This document shows positions 50,271 to 59,187 of a DNA stretch of 64,000 bases, piece by piece; position 1 is the first letter of the stretch; each line of letters opens with the position of its first letter. A model generated the notes under the pieces. It was not told the origin of the DNA. It did not search any database and was given only the letters and a program-made list of their open reading frames with translations. The position numbers and the translations under genes were made by a program. The DNA comes from Solirubrobacteraceae bacterium (GTDB lineage: Bacteria; Actinomycetota; Thermoleophilia; Solirubrobacterales; Solirubrobacteraceae), in contig JAUYGN010000011.1 in the NCBI GenBank assembly GCA_030690545.1, positions 1 through 64,000 on the forward strand, written 5' to 3'.

Positions 50271-51062
50271 ATGAACGTCAAGGGGAAGACCGTGCTGCTG
50301 ACGGGCGCGACCGGTGGACTGGGCCAGGCGATCGCGCGCAAGCTCGCGGGCGCGGGCGCGAGTCTCGTCCTGAGCGGGCGACGCGCCGACGTGCTCGCAG
50401 ACCTCGCCGACGAGATCGGCGCCGAGGTCGTGGCAGCCGATCTGTCCGATCCGGCGGCCGTGCAGGAGCTCGCGGCGGCGCAGTCGAGCGTCGACATCTT
50501 CATCGCCAACGCCGCGGTCCCGGCGTCGGGTCGTCTGGAGACGTACAGCGCCGAGCAGATCGAGCGGGCGCTCGTCGTCAACCTCCACGCGCCGATCTTC
50601 CTCACCCACGCGCTCGCGCCGCAGATGGTCGCTCGCGGCAGCGGCCACATCCTCTTCATGTCCTCGCTCGCCGGCAAGACGGCGACCGCGGGCAGCTCGC
50701 TGTACAACGCGACGAAGTACGGCCTGCGCGGCTTCGCGGGCGCGATGCGCGCCGAGCTGCACGGGACCGGCGTCGGCGTGTCGGCGATCTTCCCCGGCTT
50801 CATCCGCGACGCCGGCATGTTCGCCGACGCGAACGTCACCCTGCCCAAGGGCGTCGGCACGAAGTCGCCCGAGCACGTCGCGACCGCGACGTTGCGCGCG
50901 ATCGAGCGCAACCGCGGCGAGATCGACGTCGCGCCGGTCGGGCTGAAGGTCGGCGCGACCTTCGGCGGCGTGGCACCCGAGCTGGCCGCCTTCGTCACGC
51001 GCAAGTCCGGCGGCGACAAGGTCGCGATGCAGTTCGAGACCGGCCAGCTCGACAAGCGCTGA
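50271..51062 (+). CDS. Short-chain dehydrogenase/reductase
   Basis: A 263-residue classical SDR. NAD(P) binding: LLTGATGGLGQAIARKL. Active site: Ser in LFMSSLAGKT and the YxxxK pair in SLYNATKYGLRG. IFIANAAVPASG is the NNAG-equivalent segment. Substrate unknown; the C-terminus (GGDKVAMQFETGQLDKR) is polar. It is separated from the upstream FIST gene by 73 bp and followed by a hairpin near the toxin-antitoxin promoter. Confidence 0.92.
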   Translation: MNVKGKTVLLTGATGGLGQAIARKLAGAGASLVLSGRRADVLADLADEIGAEVVAADLSDPAAVQELAAAQSSVDIFIANAAVPASGRLETYSAEQIERALVVNLHAPIFLTHALAPQMVARGSGHILFMSSLAGKTATAGSSLYNATKYGLRGFAGAMRAELHGTGVGVSAIFPGFIRDAGMFADANVTLPKGVGTKSPEHVATATLRAIERNRGEIDVAPVGLKVGATFGGVAPELAAFVTRKSGGDKVAMQFETGQLDKR

Positions 51063-51066
51063 TCAG

Positions 51067-51108
51067 TCGATGAGCCTGAGCTGATTGTGGGCTCATCGAT
51101 GCTAAGGT
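51067..51108 (+). promoter_or_regulatory. Inverted repeat and promoter of the second toxin-antitoxin pair
   Basis: TCGATGAGCC (51067-51076) and GGCTCATCGA (51090-51099) form a perfect 10-bp inverted repeat with a 13-nt spacer. TAAGGT (51103-51108), 6 nt before the antitoxin ATG, is a likely -10. The repeat can serve as the antitoxin operator and/or as a terminator for the upstream dehydrogenase gene. Confidence 0.5.
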
Positions 51109-51114
51109 GACCAC

Positions 51115-51390
51115 ATGCGTGAGATGGGCGTCCGCGAGCTGAAGCAGTCGCTGAGCGCGACGTTGCGCGCCGTCGCCCGTGGTGAGCAGGTGCGCGTGAC
51201 GGTGCGCGGACGGCCGCTTGCCGACATCGTCCCCGCCGGCGCCGCCGTCGACGACGGGCTGCGCGAGCTCGTCGCGAGCGGCCAGGTCACACCACCCGCG
51301 CGAGCACGACCGAAGCATCCGCCGCAACCAGCGTCAGCCGGCACGAGCGCCGCCGCGCTCGTGCGCTCCGAGCGGGACGCCGAGCGCTGA
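51115..51390 (+). CDS. Phd/YefM-type antitoxin
   Basis: A 91-residue antitoxin. Residues 1-45 (MGVRELKQSLSATLRAVARGEQVRVTVRGRPLADIVPAG) form the Phd-like DNA-binding domain; the Pro/Arg-rich C-terminus should contact the toxin. ATG at 51115 follows a -10-like TAAGGT by 6 nt, so it is probably leaderless. Its TGA (51388-51390) overlaps the start of the PIN toxin. Confidence 0.85.
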   Translation: MREMGVRELKQSLSATLRAVARGEQVRVTVRGRPLADIVPAGAAVDDGLRELVASGQVTPPARARPKHPPQPASAGTSAAALVRSERDAER

Positions 51391-51788
51391 AGCTCTATCT
51401 CGACGCGAGCGCGCTGGTCAAGCGCTATGTCGCCGAGCCGGGAACCGAGGTCGTTCGCAAGGCGATGACCGATGCCGACGGCTGGTACATGTGCCGTGCG
51501 GGATTCGTCGAGACGGTGCGAGCGGTCGGCCTCGCCGCCGGTGCCGAGGCGGCGGCTGCCGTTGCGCAGGAGTGGCCGGCGTTCGGCGTCGTGGAGGTAG
51601 GCCAGTCGCTCGTCGAGCACGCCGCCGCGCTCGCGCTGCGCCACGATCTGCGCAGTCTCGACTCGATCCACCTCGCCGCCGGCCTCCTCCTGCCCGGCGA
51701 GGATCTCGCCTTCGCGACGTGGGATCATCGCCTCCACGCCGCCGCCCGCGCCGAAGGGCTGGCGCTGATCCCGGCCACGCTCGACTGA
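51387..51788 (+). CDS. vapC: PIN-domain toxin, VapC family, apparently starting at CTG
   Basis: A 133-residue PIN ribonuclease. The first active-site Asp is in KLYLDASALVKRY; Glu in CRAGFVETVRAV, Asp in LRSLDSIHLAAG and Asp in FATWDHRL complete the set. No ATG, GTG or TTG precedes the essential first strand in this frame. The codon directly before KLYLDAS is CTG at 51387, which overlaps the antitoxin stop (CTGA), the same coupling geometry as ATGA/GTGA elsewhere here. A sequencing error (CTG for GTG or ATG) is the alternative. Confidence 0.82.
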   Translation: MKLYLDASALVKRYVAEPGTEVVRKAMTDADGWYMCRAGFVETVRAVGLAAGAEAAAAVAQEWPAFGVVEVGQSLVEHAAALALRHDLRSLDSIHLAAGLLLPGEDLAFATWDHRLHAAARAEGLALIPATLD

Positions 51789-51836
51789 CGACCGGTCGAC
51801 GTGCTCGCGTACCGCCCGGCGGCCCGGGACCTGATG

Positions 51837-52862
51837 TCAGAACAGCGATCTCTGCGCCGGCGACGGCGCAGCCGTCACGGGTGGGTGCCCCGACTCGGCT
51901 GCCTCATCCCGAGCGCGGAATCGCGACGGCCACGCGGTCGCTTCACGCCGGACGAGCCTCGCCAGCCGGCGGCGCTCCTCGACGGGCGCGTAGGCGCCGC
52001 GCGCGTAGAGCCGCTCGTAGCGCGCCACGAGGTCGGGGCGGTAGGAGCGCAGCCAGTCCATGTAGAGCTGCTTGACCTCGCCGCGGAGGTGCAGCGCGAT
52101 CCCGCCGATGCCGGTCGCGCCGGCATCGGCGGCGGCCTGCAGGAGCGGCTCGACCTGCTCGGGCGCGTCGTTGACGCCCGGCATCAGCGGCGCGATCAGC
52201 ACGCCGGTCGGGATGCCGGCGCGGTTGAGCTCGGCGACCGCCTCCAGGCGCGCCCGCGGGTGCGGCGTGTGCGGCTCCGTCGCCCGCCAGGCCGCCGGGT
52301 CGAGCGTCGGGATCGACAGGTTCGCGTGGATGTCGGCCACCGCCGCGATCTCCTTCATGAGGTCGATGTCGCGCAGTAGCAGCGGCGACTTCGTGAGGAT
52401 CGAGCACGGGTTGCGCGCGTCGCGCATCGCCTCCCAGATGCCGGGCATCAGCCGGTAGCGAGACTCGACCCACTGGTAGGGGTCGGTGTTCGTCCCCAGC
52501 GCGACGTGCTCGCCCTTCCACGAGGGCCGCGCGAGCTCGACGCGAACGACCTCGGGCGCGTTGACCTTGACGACGATCTCGCGCTCGAAGTCGCGACCCG
52601 CGTCGAAGTCGAGATACGTGTGCGTCGGGCGAGCGAAGCAGTAGACACAGCCATGGCTGCAACCCCGATACGGGTTGATCGTCCAGCGAAACGGCATCTT
52701 CGAAGCGGCCGGGACGCGGTTGAGCGCGGACTTCGCGTGGATCTCGTAGAAGCGGACGTCGAGCGCCTCGGGGGCGTCGAAGCGACGCACGACCGCGGGG
52801 TCCCGGTACCCCGGCAGGCGTGCCGCCGCCTGCTCGCCGATCGTCAGGTTGTCCCAGCGCAC
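51837..52862 (-). CDS. Rv2578c-family radical SAM protein
   Basis: A 341-residue radical SAM protein. The 4Fe-4S/SAM site is GCSHGCVYCFARPTHTYLD (CX3CX2C, near residue 64). KSALNRVP(A/E)ASKMPFRWTINPYRGC, IVVKVNAPEVVRVELARPSWKGEHVALGTNTDPYQ and ILTKSPLLLRDIDLM are typical of the SplB-like Rv2578c group of actinobacteria, whose reaction is not established. I chose GTG at 52862, giving the usual start RWDNL; a GTG at 52868 is possible. The C-terminal tail (PVTAAPSPAQRSLF) is disordered. Confidence 0.9.
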   Translation of the reverse strand: MRWDNLTIGEQAAARLPGYRDPAVVRRFDAPEALDVRFYEIHAKSALNRVPAASKMPFRWTINPYRGCSHGCVYCFARPTHTYLDFDAGRDFEREIVVKVNAPEVVRVELARPSWKGEHVALGTNTDPYQWVESRYRLMPGIWEAMRDARNPCSILTKSPLLLRDIDLMKEIAAVADIHANLSIPTLDPAAWRATEPHTPHPRARLEAVAELNRAGIPTGVLIAPLMPGVNDAPEQVEPLLQAAADAGATGIGGIALHLRGEVKQLYMDWLRSYRPDLVARYERLYARGAYAPVEERRRLARLVRREATAWPSRFRARDEAAESGHPPVTAAPSPAQRSLF

Positions 52863-52986
52863 GAACACATGTTCGCATCCGCGGCGGACGGGACGGCGCC
52901 TCCCGACGAGCATCACCGCCGAATGTCGATCGCTCGACCGGGTACGGCAAACGGACCCGTCGAAACGCGAACGCGAAGGAGACGAG

Positions 52987-53436
52987 ATGAGCACCATCAT
53001 CGAGCAGACGATTGACGTCGAAGCACCCCTCAGCACGGTCTACAACCAGTGGACCCAGTTCGAGGAGTTCCCGAGGTTCATGGAGGGCGTCGACGAGGTG
53101 CGTCAGCTCGACGACACGCACCTGCGCTGGGTCGCGAGCTTCGGAGGCTCGCAGCATGCGTGGGACGCGGTCATCGTCGAGCAGGTTCCCGACGAGCGCG
53201 TCGCGTGGGGCAACACCGACGGCAAGGACAACGCCGGCGTGGTGTCGTTCGAGCAGGTCGACGACGACACGACGCGCGTCACCGTCCAGCTGGACTTCGT
53301 TCCCGAGGGCGTCAAGGAGAAGGTCGGAGCGGCGCTCGGCGCTCCGGATCGCCGCGTGCAGGGCGACCTCGAGCGCTTCAAGGAGCTCATCGAGGAGCGC
53401 GGCGTCGCGACAGGGGCCTGGCGCGGCGCGATCTAG
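52987..53436 (+). CDS. SRPBCC family protein (polyketide cyclase/dehydrase-like)
   Basis: A 149-residue START-like fold protein behind AAGGAGACGAG. EQTIDVEAPLSTVYNQWTQFEEFPRFMEGVDEVRQLDDTHLRWVA and WGNTDGKDNAGVVSFEQVDDDTTRVTVQLDF match the coenzyme Q-binding/YndB-type SRPBCC group often found in actinobacteria. The cavity may bind a hydrophobic ligand; function is unknown. It is divergent from the radical SAM gene. Confidence 0.86.
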   Translation: MSTIIEQTIDVEAPLSTVYNQWTQFEEFPRFMEGVDEVRQLDDTHLRWVASFGGSQHAWDAVIVEQVPDERVAWGNTDGKDNAGVVSFEQVDDDTTRVTVQLDFVPEGVKEKVGAALGAPDRRVQGDLERFKELIEERGVATGAWRGAI

Positions 53437-53552
53437 CGCGCTCGTCGGGCTGACCGCCGCCATCGCGCTCGACCGCCGCCTCGGGCGCTCGCTCGCAACC
53501 TGACCGCCTGCCGCGCCCTGGACGACCGCCTGCTGGTTGTACGGTCCGCGCC

Positions 53553-54566
53553 GTGAGCGGACCTCGCGCACTCGTCGCGCCGGATTCCTTCAAGGGCACG
53601 TTCTCCGCGGCCGACGTCGCCGACGCCGTCGCGCGCGGGCTCGAGCGGGGCGGCGTGACCGCCGACCGCTGCCCCGTCGCGGACGGCGGCGAAGGGACGA
53701 TGAGCGTCATGCTCGCCGCACTCGGCGGCCGGATCGCGCAAGCGAGCTCGCGCGATCCGCTGGGCCGGCCGGTCAGCGCGCAGCTCGCGCTGCTCGACGA
53801 GGGCGCGCGCGCCCTCGTCGAGACGGCGGCGGCGAGCGGGCTCGCGCTGCTGGCCGAGCACGAGCGCGATCCCTGGTCGGCCAGCACGTGGGGCACCGGA
53901 CGGCTGATCGGAGCCGCCGTCGAGGCCGGCGCGCGCGAGGTGCTCGTCGCCGTCGGCGGATCGGCGACGGTCGACGGCGGGCGCGGCGCGCTCGCCGCGA
54001 TCGAGGAGAGCGGCGGCCTCGCGGGTGCGCGCATCACGGTCCTGTGCGACGTCGCCACGCCGTGGGAGCGCTGCGCGGAGATCTACGGCCCGCAGAAGGG
54101 CGCCGACGCGGCGATGGTCGCGCGCCTCGCCACGCGGCTGGAGCGCTTCGCGGACGAGCTTGCGCGCGACCCGCGGGGGGTCGCGATGACGGGCGCCGCG
54201 GGCGGCCTGGCGGGCGGCCTCTGGAGCGCGCTGGACGCGCGCCTCGTCGGCGGCGCCGATCACGTGCTCGACGCGATCGGGTTCGACCGGCGCCTGCGCG
54301 AGGTCGATGCGGTCATCGTCGGCGAGGGACGGATCGACGAGCAGAGCGCGATGGGCAAGGTCGCCGGCGTGATCGCCAGGCGAGCGCTGGCGGCCGGCAT
54401 GCCCGCGCACGCGATCGTCGGTCGCAATGCGCTCGATCCCGCCATCGGTCAGGCGATCGGCCTGCGCTCGATCGTCGAGGCGACGACGCTCGCCCAGCTC
54501 GAAGCCGCCGGCGAGCGGATCGCCGCGGCGATCGGCGCGGCAGGGCACGCGCCGCGCACCCGCTGA
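53553..54566 (+). CDS. glxK: Glycerate kinase
   Basis: A 337-residue kinase of the GlxK/GarK family phosphorylating glycerate. LVAPDSFKGTFSAADVADAVARGLE at the N-terminus, PVADGGEGTMSVM, GSATVDGGRGALAAI (family GSATNDGGxGML), VLCDVATPW, YGPQKGA and GAAGGLAGGLWSAL are signatures; VGEGRIDEQSAMGKVAGVIA is the C-terminal block. GTG start at 53553 with TACGGT (53540-53545) 7 nt upstream suggests a leaderless mRNA. In the glycine-rich motif the usual Asn is Val (ATVDGG), worth noting. Confidence 0.92.
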   Translation: MSGPRALVAPDSFKGTFSAADVADAVARGLERGGVTADRCPVADGGEGTMSVMLAALGGRIAQASSRDPLGRPVSAQLALLDEGARALVETAAASGLALLAEHERDPWSASTWGTGRLIGAAVEAGAREVLVAVGGSATVDGGRGALAAIEESGGLAGARITVLCDVATPWERCAEIYGPQKGADAAMVARLATRLERFADELARDPRGVAMTGAAGGLAGGLWSALDARLVGGADHVLDAIGFDRRLREVDAVIVGEGRIDEQSAMGKVAGVIARRALAAGMPAHAIVGRNALDPAIGQAIGLRSIVEATTLAQLEAAGERIAAAIGAAGHAPRTR

Positions 54567-54645
54567 CACGTGATCGCACAGGCCGGAGCCCGGCGCAGGC
54601 AGCGTTGGGTCCGCGCCGGCGCATGAGCCCTTAGCATCCGGGCGC

Positions 54646-55128
54646 GTGAGTCCGATCGATCATCTCGATCTCGTCGTCACCTCGCTGGAGCGCAGCCTCG
54701 CCTTCTACCGCGGGCTGCTGGAGCCACTCGGCTACGTCCGCGTGAGCGAGATCGAGGGTGAGCGCGGCGAGCGCGTCGTGTACCTCGGACGGATCGGCGG
54801 GATGGGCTCGGTCTCGCTGCGCGAGGCGCAGTCGGCCGCCCACCCCGTCCCCTACGACCGCTACGCCGTCGGCCTGCACCACCTCGCGTTCAGCGCCTCA
54901 TCCCGCGCAGCAGTCGACGAGCGGGCCGCCTGGCTACGCGAGCGGGGCGCGACGATCGAGAGCGGACCCGAGGAGTACGCCTACACCCCCGGCTACTACG
55001 CGGTCTTCTTCCACGACCCCGACGCGATCAAGCTCGAGCTCGTGCACCGCCCCGACGAGGCGGACCTCGTCACCGAGGTCCGCCGCCTCGCCGCGCGCCT
55101 GGAGCGCCTGGAGCAGGCGCGCCGCTGA
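54646..55128 (+). CDS. VOC family (glyoxalase/dioxygenase-fold) protein
   Basis: A 160-residue vicinal-oxygen-chelate protein. IDHLDLVVTSLERSLAFYRGLLEPLGY at the start and LHHLAFSASSRAAVDERAAWLRERGATIE in the second half are the two beta-alpha-beta3 modules; metal ligand candidates are His6, His about 78 and the Glu of IKLELVHR. Substrate unknown. GTG start at 54646 has TAGCAT (54632-54637) 8 nt upstream. Confidence 0.88.
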   Translation: MSPIDHLDLVVTSLERSLAFYRGLLEPLGYVRVSEIEGERGERVVYLGRIGGMGSVSLREAQSAAHPVPYDRYAVGLHHLAFSASSRAAVDERAAWLRERGATIESGPEEYAYTPGYYAVFFHDPDAIKLELVHRPDEADLVTEVRRLAARLERLEQARR

Positions 55129-55130
55129 GC

Positions 55131-55151
55131 GCCGAGCGCTGCACGCTCGGC
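55131..55151. terminator. Hairpin between convergent genes
   Basis: GCCGAGCG and CGCTCGGC form a perfect 8-bp stem with a 5-nt loop just after the VOC gene stop and before the end of the leftward monooxygenase-like gene. Confidence 0.5.
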
Positions 55152-55170
55152 ACCGGCGTCCGTCAGCAGC

Positions 55171-55470
55171 TCATGCGGTCAACTGCTCGACGACCTCGAA
55201 CAGGTCGTCGACGACGACGGCGTCCACGGACGCTGCGATCTCCGCCAGCTGCTCGGCTCGGCCGAGCGACGCGGAGCTCGCGCGCAGCTCCTCGGCGGTG
55301 CCGTCGAAGAATCCGAAGCAGACGACCTCGTCGGGATCGCTCGTGCCGCGAACCATCGCGAACTGCTTCCATCCCTCGGGAGCCTCGTCGCCGACGTAGC
55401 GCATGAACGCCGCACGGAACGCTTCGAACGTGCCGGGCTTCAGCCGGCGAACCGTCAGTGCGCAGAGCAT
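55171..55470 (-). CDS. Small antibiotic-biosynthesis-monooxygenase-like protein
   Basis: Ninety-nine residues with a ferredoxin-like pattern: MLCALTVRRLKPGTFEAFRAAFMRYVG at the start, then EVVCFGFFDGTAEELRA. This resembles the dimeric alpha/beta-barrel (ABM) group but the match is loose. I give ATG at 55470; a GTG at 55479 would overlap the upstream stop (GTGA) and is equally possible by coupling. It follows the NTF2-like gene and may share its operon. Confidence 0.6.
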   Translation of the reverse strand: MLCALTVRRLKPGTFEAFRAAFMRYVGDEAPEGWKQFAMVRGTSDPDEVVCFGFFDGTAEELRASSASLGRAEQLAEIAASVDAVVVDDLFEVVEQLTA

Positions 55471-55475
55471 CGCCG

Positions 55476-55838
55476 TCACCCGTCCCAGACCTCGACGCGG
55501 GTCTCCCGCACGATGCGGCCGTCCTCGTGGTCGAACGTGCTCGAGCACAGCACCTGCAGACCGTCGGGATACGTGCAGCGCACCTGCAGCGCGCCGACGC
55601 GATCGTTCGCGACGGCGCGCTGCACGTCATGGGTGAGGCGCCGCGCGGCGACGTCGTCGAGCGCCGCGCGCAGGGCGTCGCGTCCGCGCAGGACGAGCGG
55701 CGCAGCGGGGCCGTGGTCGCGGTTGAAGGCCTCGACGACGGCATCGGGCGCGTAGGCGGCGAGCTGGCCGGCGGGATCGTCGCCCTCGACCGCCGCGATC
55801 AGGGCGTCGAGGTCGAAGTGGTTCGTTGCGGTGGGCAT
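55476..55838 (-). CDS. NTF2-like/SnoaL-like protein
   Basis: A 120-residue protein with the SnoaL-type cone fold: NHFDLDALIAAVEGDDPAGQLAAYAPDAVVEAFNRDHGPAAPLVLRGRDALRAAL, and the C-terminal strand RIVRETRVEVWDG. Behind a good GGAGGAGC ribosome binding site, ATG at 55838. Ligand unknown. It is divergent from the large SARP-type regulator, which may control it. Confidence 0.78.
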   Translation of the reverse strand: MPTATNHFDLDALIAAVEGDDPAGQLAAYAPDAVVEAFNRDHGPAAPLVLRGRDALRAALDDVAARRLTHDVQRAVANDRVGALQVRCTYPDGLQVLCSSTFDHEDGRIVRETRVEVWDG

Positions 55839-55959
55839 GGTGCTCCTCCGTTCGTCGTGGATGTCGCCAGCGACCCTCTCGCGCGTGCGTCAGCGCGCCG
55901 TCAACGGCGCGTCATCAGCCCTGGTGACGCGCGCGAGACGGAGGTACTCTTCGCTGGCG

Positions 55960-58900
55960 ATGCTGCACATCGCGCTCATGGGAGGGCTCACGCTGCAGCT
56001 CGACGGTGAGCTGCGTGCCGCGCCGCGCGCCGCCGGCGCACGAGAGCTGCTCGCCTGGCTCGCGCTGCACTCGGGTCCGCACCCGCGCAACGAGCTCGCC
56101 GCGCGCTTCTGGCCGGACGTGCTCGACGAGAGCGCCCGCCAGAGCCTGCGCAACGCGCTCTGGCACCTGCGTCGCGACCTCGCCCCCGATGACGGCGCGA
56201 TCATCGTCACGCGTGAGGCGCTCGAGCTGGCGGCCACCGTCGAGGTCGACGTCCGGCGGCTCGACGCGGCGCTCGCGCGCGGGGAAGCCGGCGCCGCGGC
56301 CGCGCTGGCCGAGCGCGGTGAGCTGCTCCGCGGCTTCGACCAGGAGTGGGCGATCGTCGCCCGCGACGACCGCCGAGAACGGCTCGGGGCGCTCCTCGCG
56401 CAGCGCGCGGAGGCGGCCGGCGAGGCGCGCGACGCGGTGATCTGGGCACGGCGCCGGGCCCGCCTCGACCCGCTCTCCGAGGACGCGCTGCGCGACCTCA
56501 TGCGCCACCTCGCCGCTGCCGGGGACGCCGCCGCCGCGCTCGCCGCCTACGACCGCTTCGCCGCGCGCCTGCAGCGCGAGCTGCGCGTGGCCCCGTCGAC
56601 GCCGACGCGCGCCCTCGCCGCCGAGCTGCGCACCGTGTCCACGCCGGACCCGAGCCTCGCCGAGCCGCATGCCGCGCCGACGCCTGCACTCGACCGCACC
56701 GGGGCGCATGCCGCTCCCGCGGCGGACGCCGTCCCGACCGGCGCGGCACCGCGCACGACGCCGGATGTCCTGCCGCGGCCGCTGCCCCTCACCGGCCGCG
56801 GCACCGAGTTCGGCGCGCTGCTCGGCGAGTGGCTGGCGGCGACCGCCGGCGAGGGCGGTGTCGTCATCCTCGAGGGCGACCCTGGCGCGGGCAAGACGCG
56901 GCTGGCTGCCGAGCTCGCCGCCCGCGCGCAGGCCGACGGCGCGCGGGTCGCGCTCGGCATCGCGCTCGAGCTCGAGGGCGCGGCACCGCTCGCGCCGTGG
57001 GCCGAGATGCTCGACGGCCTGCTCGACCCGCCGCCGGACGCCGCCTGGGTGGCCGACCTCGCGCGGCTCGTGCCCCGGCTCGGCGAGACGCCGGGCGTGA
57101 CGGGCGACGCGCTGGATCGCGTGCGGCTGCACGAGGCCGCCGTCGCCGCGCTCGCGCACGTCGCGTCCGGCGGGCCGCTGCTGCTCGTGCTCGAGGACGC
57201 CCACGCCGCCGACGCCGCGACGCTCGCGCTGACCGCGCACGTCGGCCGGCGCCTGCGCGGGCGACCGGCGCTGCTCGTGCTGACGCGCCGCCCCGCCGCA
57301 CAGCACGGCGCACTCGACGCGATCGAGGCGCATCTCGCCGCAGCGGGCGCACTGCGCGCGCGCGTGACGCTCGCCCCGCTGCGCAACCTCGATGCCGCGC
57401 AGCTCGTCCGCGCCGTCGCGCCGCTCGACGAGGACGGCGTCCGCCGCGCCATCGCCGCCGCCGACGGCAACGCACTGCTCGTCGTCGAGTGCGCGCGGGC
57501 CGTGGCGGCCGGCCACGACGGACCGCCCCCGTCGCTGCGGACGCTCGTCCGAACGCTGCTGGCAGCGCTGTCGAGCGACGCGCGGGCGGTCGCCGAGCTC
57601 GTCGCGGTCGCGGGCCGCGCACTCGAGCCGGCCGAGCTCGAGGCGCTGCCGATCGGCGACGCGGCCGCCGCAGCCTGCGAGGCGATGGCGGCCGGGCTGC
57701 TGGCCGAGGGCGACGCCGTCGGCTACCGGCACGCCCTGCTGCGCGACGCGGCCTACGGCGCCGTGCAGCCGCCGCGACGCCGAGTGCTGCACGGCTCGCT
57801 GGCCGAAGCGCTGCTCGTCGCCGGGCAGGCACCGCCCGCCGAGATCGCACGACACCTGCGCCGCGCAGGACGCGACGACGAGGCCGTCACCCATCTCGCC
57901 GACGCCGCCCGGGCAGCGCGCGACGTGGCGGCGCTCACGGAGTCGCGGGCGTTCGTCCGGGAGGCGCTCGCCGTGCGCCCGGAGCACGCCGAGCTGTGGT
58001 TCCTGCTCGCGCACGTCGACGCGCTGCGCGGCCAGCACCTCGAGGCGCGGTCGGCGAGCGACCGCGGACTGGAGCTGCTGGCGCCCGGCGACCACCGGGC
58101 GCGTGGCCTGGCGCTGCTCGATCGCGGCGTGTGGATGTCGTCGGTGCTCTGCTGGCCGTCGGATGCGCTCGCCGACTTCCATGAGGCGGTCGGCCTGCTC
58201 GAAGGGGAGCTCGGCCTCGATGCCGAGCGCGCGCACCTCGCGGCCGCGTCGGCCTGGGCCGAGGCCGTCGCAGGCGATCCCGACCGCGTCGACGCGCTGC
58301 TCGCCGAGGCCGATGCGCTCAGCCCGCCGGGACGCTCGGGGATCGTCGATCTGCACAAGCTCACCGCGCGTGTCAACGCGCTGCTGCGCCAGGACCGACC
58401 CCACGACGCGCTCGGCCATGCCGGCGAGCTGGAATCGATCGTCGACCGCGGCGGCTGGTCGCATCGCCTCGGCGAGAAGGTCTGGCTGGAGTTCTCCTCG
58501 ATCGCGGCGTTCGTCGGTGAGTTCACGCAGGCCCTCGCCTTCGCCGATCGCTACCTCGCCGTCAGCGGCGTGCTGCACTCGAGGCGGATCGAGGGACTCG
58601 CCGCGCGCGCGTACCTGCTGGTGCGGCTGGCCCGTCCCGACGAGGCGGTTGCCGCCGCCGAGGAGATGGTCGCGCTCGCCGACGAGCTCGGCGACGACGA
58701 GCTGCCGGCGCTCGCGCGTCACGATCTCGGGATGGTCCTCTGCGAGATCGGCGAGCACGAACGCGGCGTCGAGCTCATCGCCGGCGCGCTCGAGGCCGGC
58801 GTGAAGGCGCCCGTCTCGCACGCGCGGCTGCGACGAGCGGAGTCGCTCGTCGCGCTCGCCCGCCTGGTGGAGGCGCGCCGGGAGCTGCGGGCGACCGTGC

Positions 58901-59187
58901 TCGCGCCGCTCACGCCGGCCGACCAGCCCGAGACGCTCGTGCCGCGCGTCGCGCGCGTGCAGGCGCTGCTCGCGCACGCGGACGGCGAGCGCGACCGTAC
59001 CGCCGCCCTGTACGACGAGGCGGCGGACGGGTGGCGACAGCTCGGTGCGCTCGACCAGCGGGAGGCGTACCTGTCGAACCTCGTCGACCTCGGGCGACCG
59101 CCACTCGCCGGCCTGACCGAGCCCGCGCGCGAGCTCGCACGCGTGCAATCCGAGCAACGGGAGCTGCTCGATGCCCAGCTTCACTGA
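55960..59187 (+). CDS. SARP/BTAD-type transcriptional regulator with AAA ATPase and TPR domains
   Basis: A 1075-residue regulator. Residues 1-95 are an OmpR-like winged helix (LHIALMGGLTLQLDGELRAAPRAAGARELLAWLALHSG), 95-240 a bacterial transcriptional activation domain (BTAD: EVDVRRLDAAL, LRDLMRHLAAAGDAAAALAAYDRFAARLQRELRVAPS). An AAA/NB-ARC-like ATPase follows, with P-loop EGDPGAGKTRL near residue 306 and a Walker B LLLVLEDAHAADAATL. The C-terminal 450 residues are TPR-like helices. Similar to AfsR/MalT-type STAND regulators. TACTCT (55945-55950) lies 9 nt before the ATG. Its end overlaps the next gene by 17 bp. Confidence 0.9.
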   Translation: MLHIALMGGLTLQLDGELRAAPRAAGARELLAWLALHSGPHPRNELAARFWPDVLDESARQSLRNALWHLRRDLAPDDGAIIVTREALELAATVEVDVRRLDAALARGEAGAAAALAERGELLRGFDQEWAIVARDDRRERLGALLAQRAEAAGEARDAVIWARRRARLDPLSEDALRDLMRHLAAAGDAAAALAAYDRFAARLQRELRVAPSTPTRALAAELRTVSTPDPSLAEPHAAPTPALDRTGAHAAPAADAVPTGAAPRTTPDVLPRPLPLTGRGTEFGALLGEWLAATAGEGGVVILEGDPGAGKTRLAAELAARAQADGARVALGIALELEGAAPLAPWAEMLDGLLDPPPDAAWVADLARLVPRLGETPGVTGDALDRVRLHEAAVAALAHVASGGPLLLVLEDAHAADAATLALTAHVGRRLRGRPALLVLTRRPAAQHGALDAIEAHLAAAGALRARVTLAPLRNLDAAQLVRAVAPLDEDGVRRAIAAADGNALLVVECARAVAAGHDGPPPSLRTLVRTLLAALSSDARAVAELVAVAGRALEPAELEALPIGDAAAAACEAMAAGLLAEGDAVGYRHALLRDAAYGAVQPPRRRVLHGSLAEALLVAGQAPPAEIARHLRRAGRDDEAVTHLADAARAARDVAALTESRAFVREALAVRPEHAELWFLLAHVDALRGQHLEARSASDRGLELLAPGDHRARGLALLDRGVWMSSVLCWPSDALADFHEAVGLLEGELGLDAERAHLAAASAWAEAVAGDPDRVDALLAEADALSPPGRSGIVDLHKLTARVNALLRQDRPHDALGHAGELESIVDRGGWSHRLGEKVWLEFSSIAAFVGEFTQALAFADRYLAVSGVLHSRRIEGLAARAYLLVRLARPDEAVAAAEEMVALADELGDDELPALARHDLGMVLCEIGEHERGVELIAGALEAGVKAPVSHARLRRAESLVALARLVEARRELRATVLAPLTPADQPETLVPRVARVQALLAHADGERDRTAALYDEAADGWRQLGALDQREAYLSNLVDLGRPPLAGLTEPARELARVQSEQRELLDAQLH

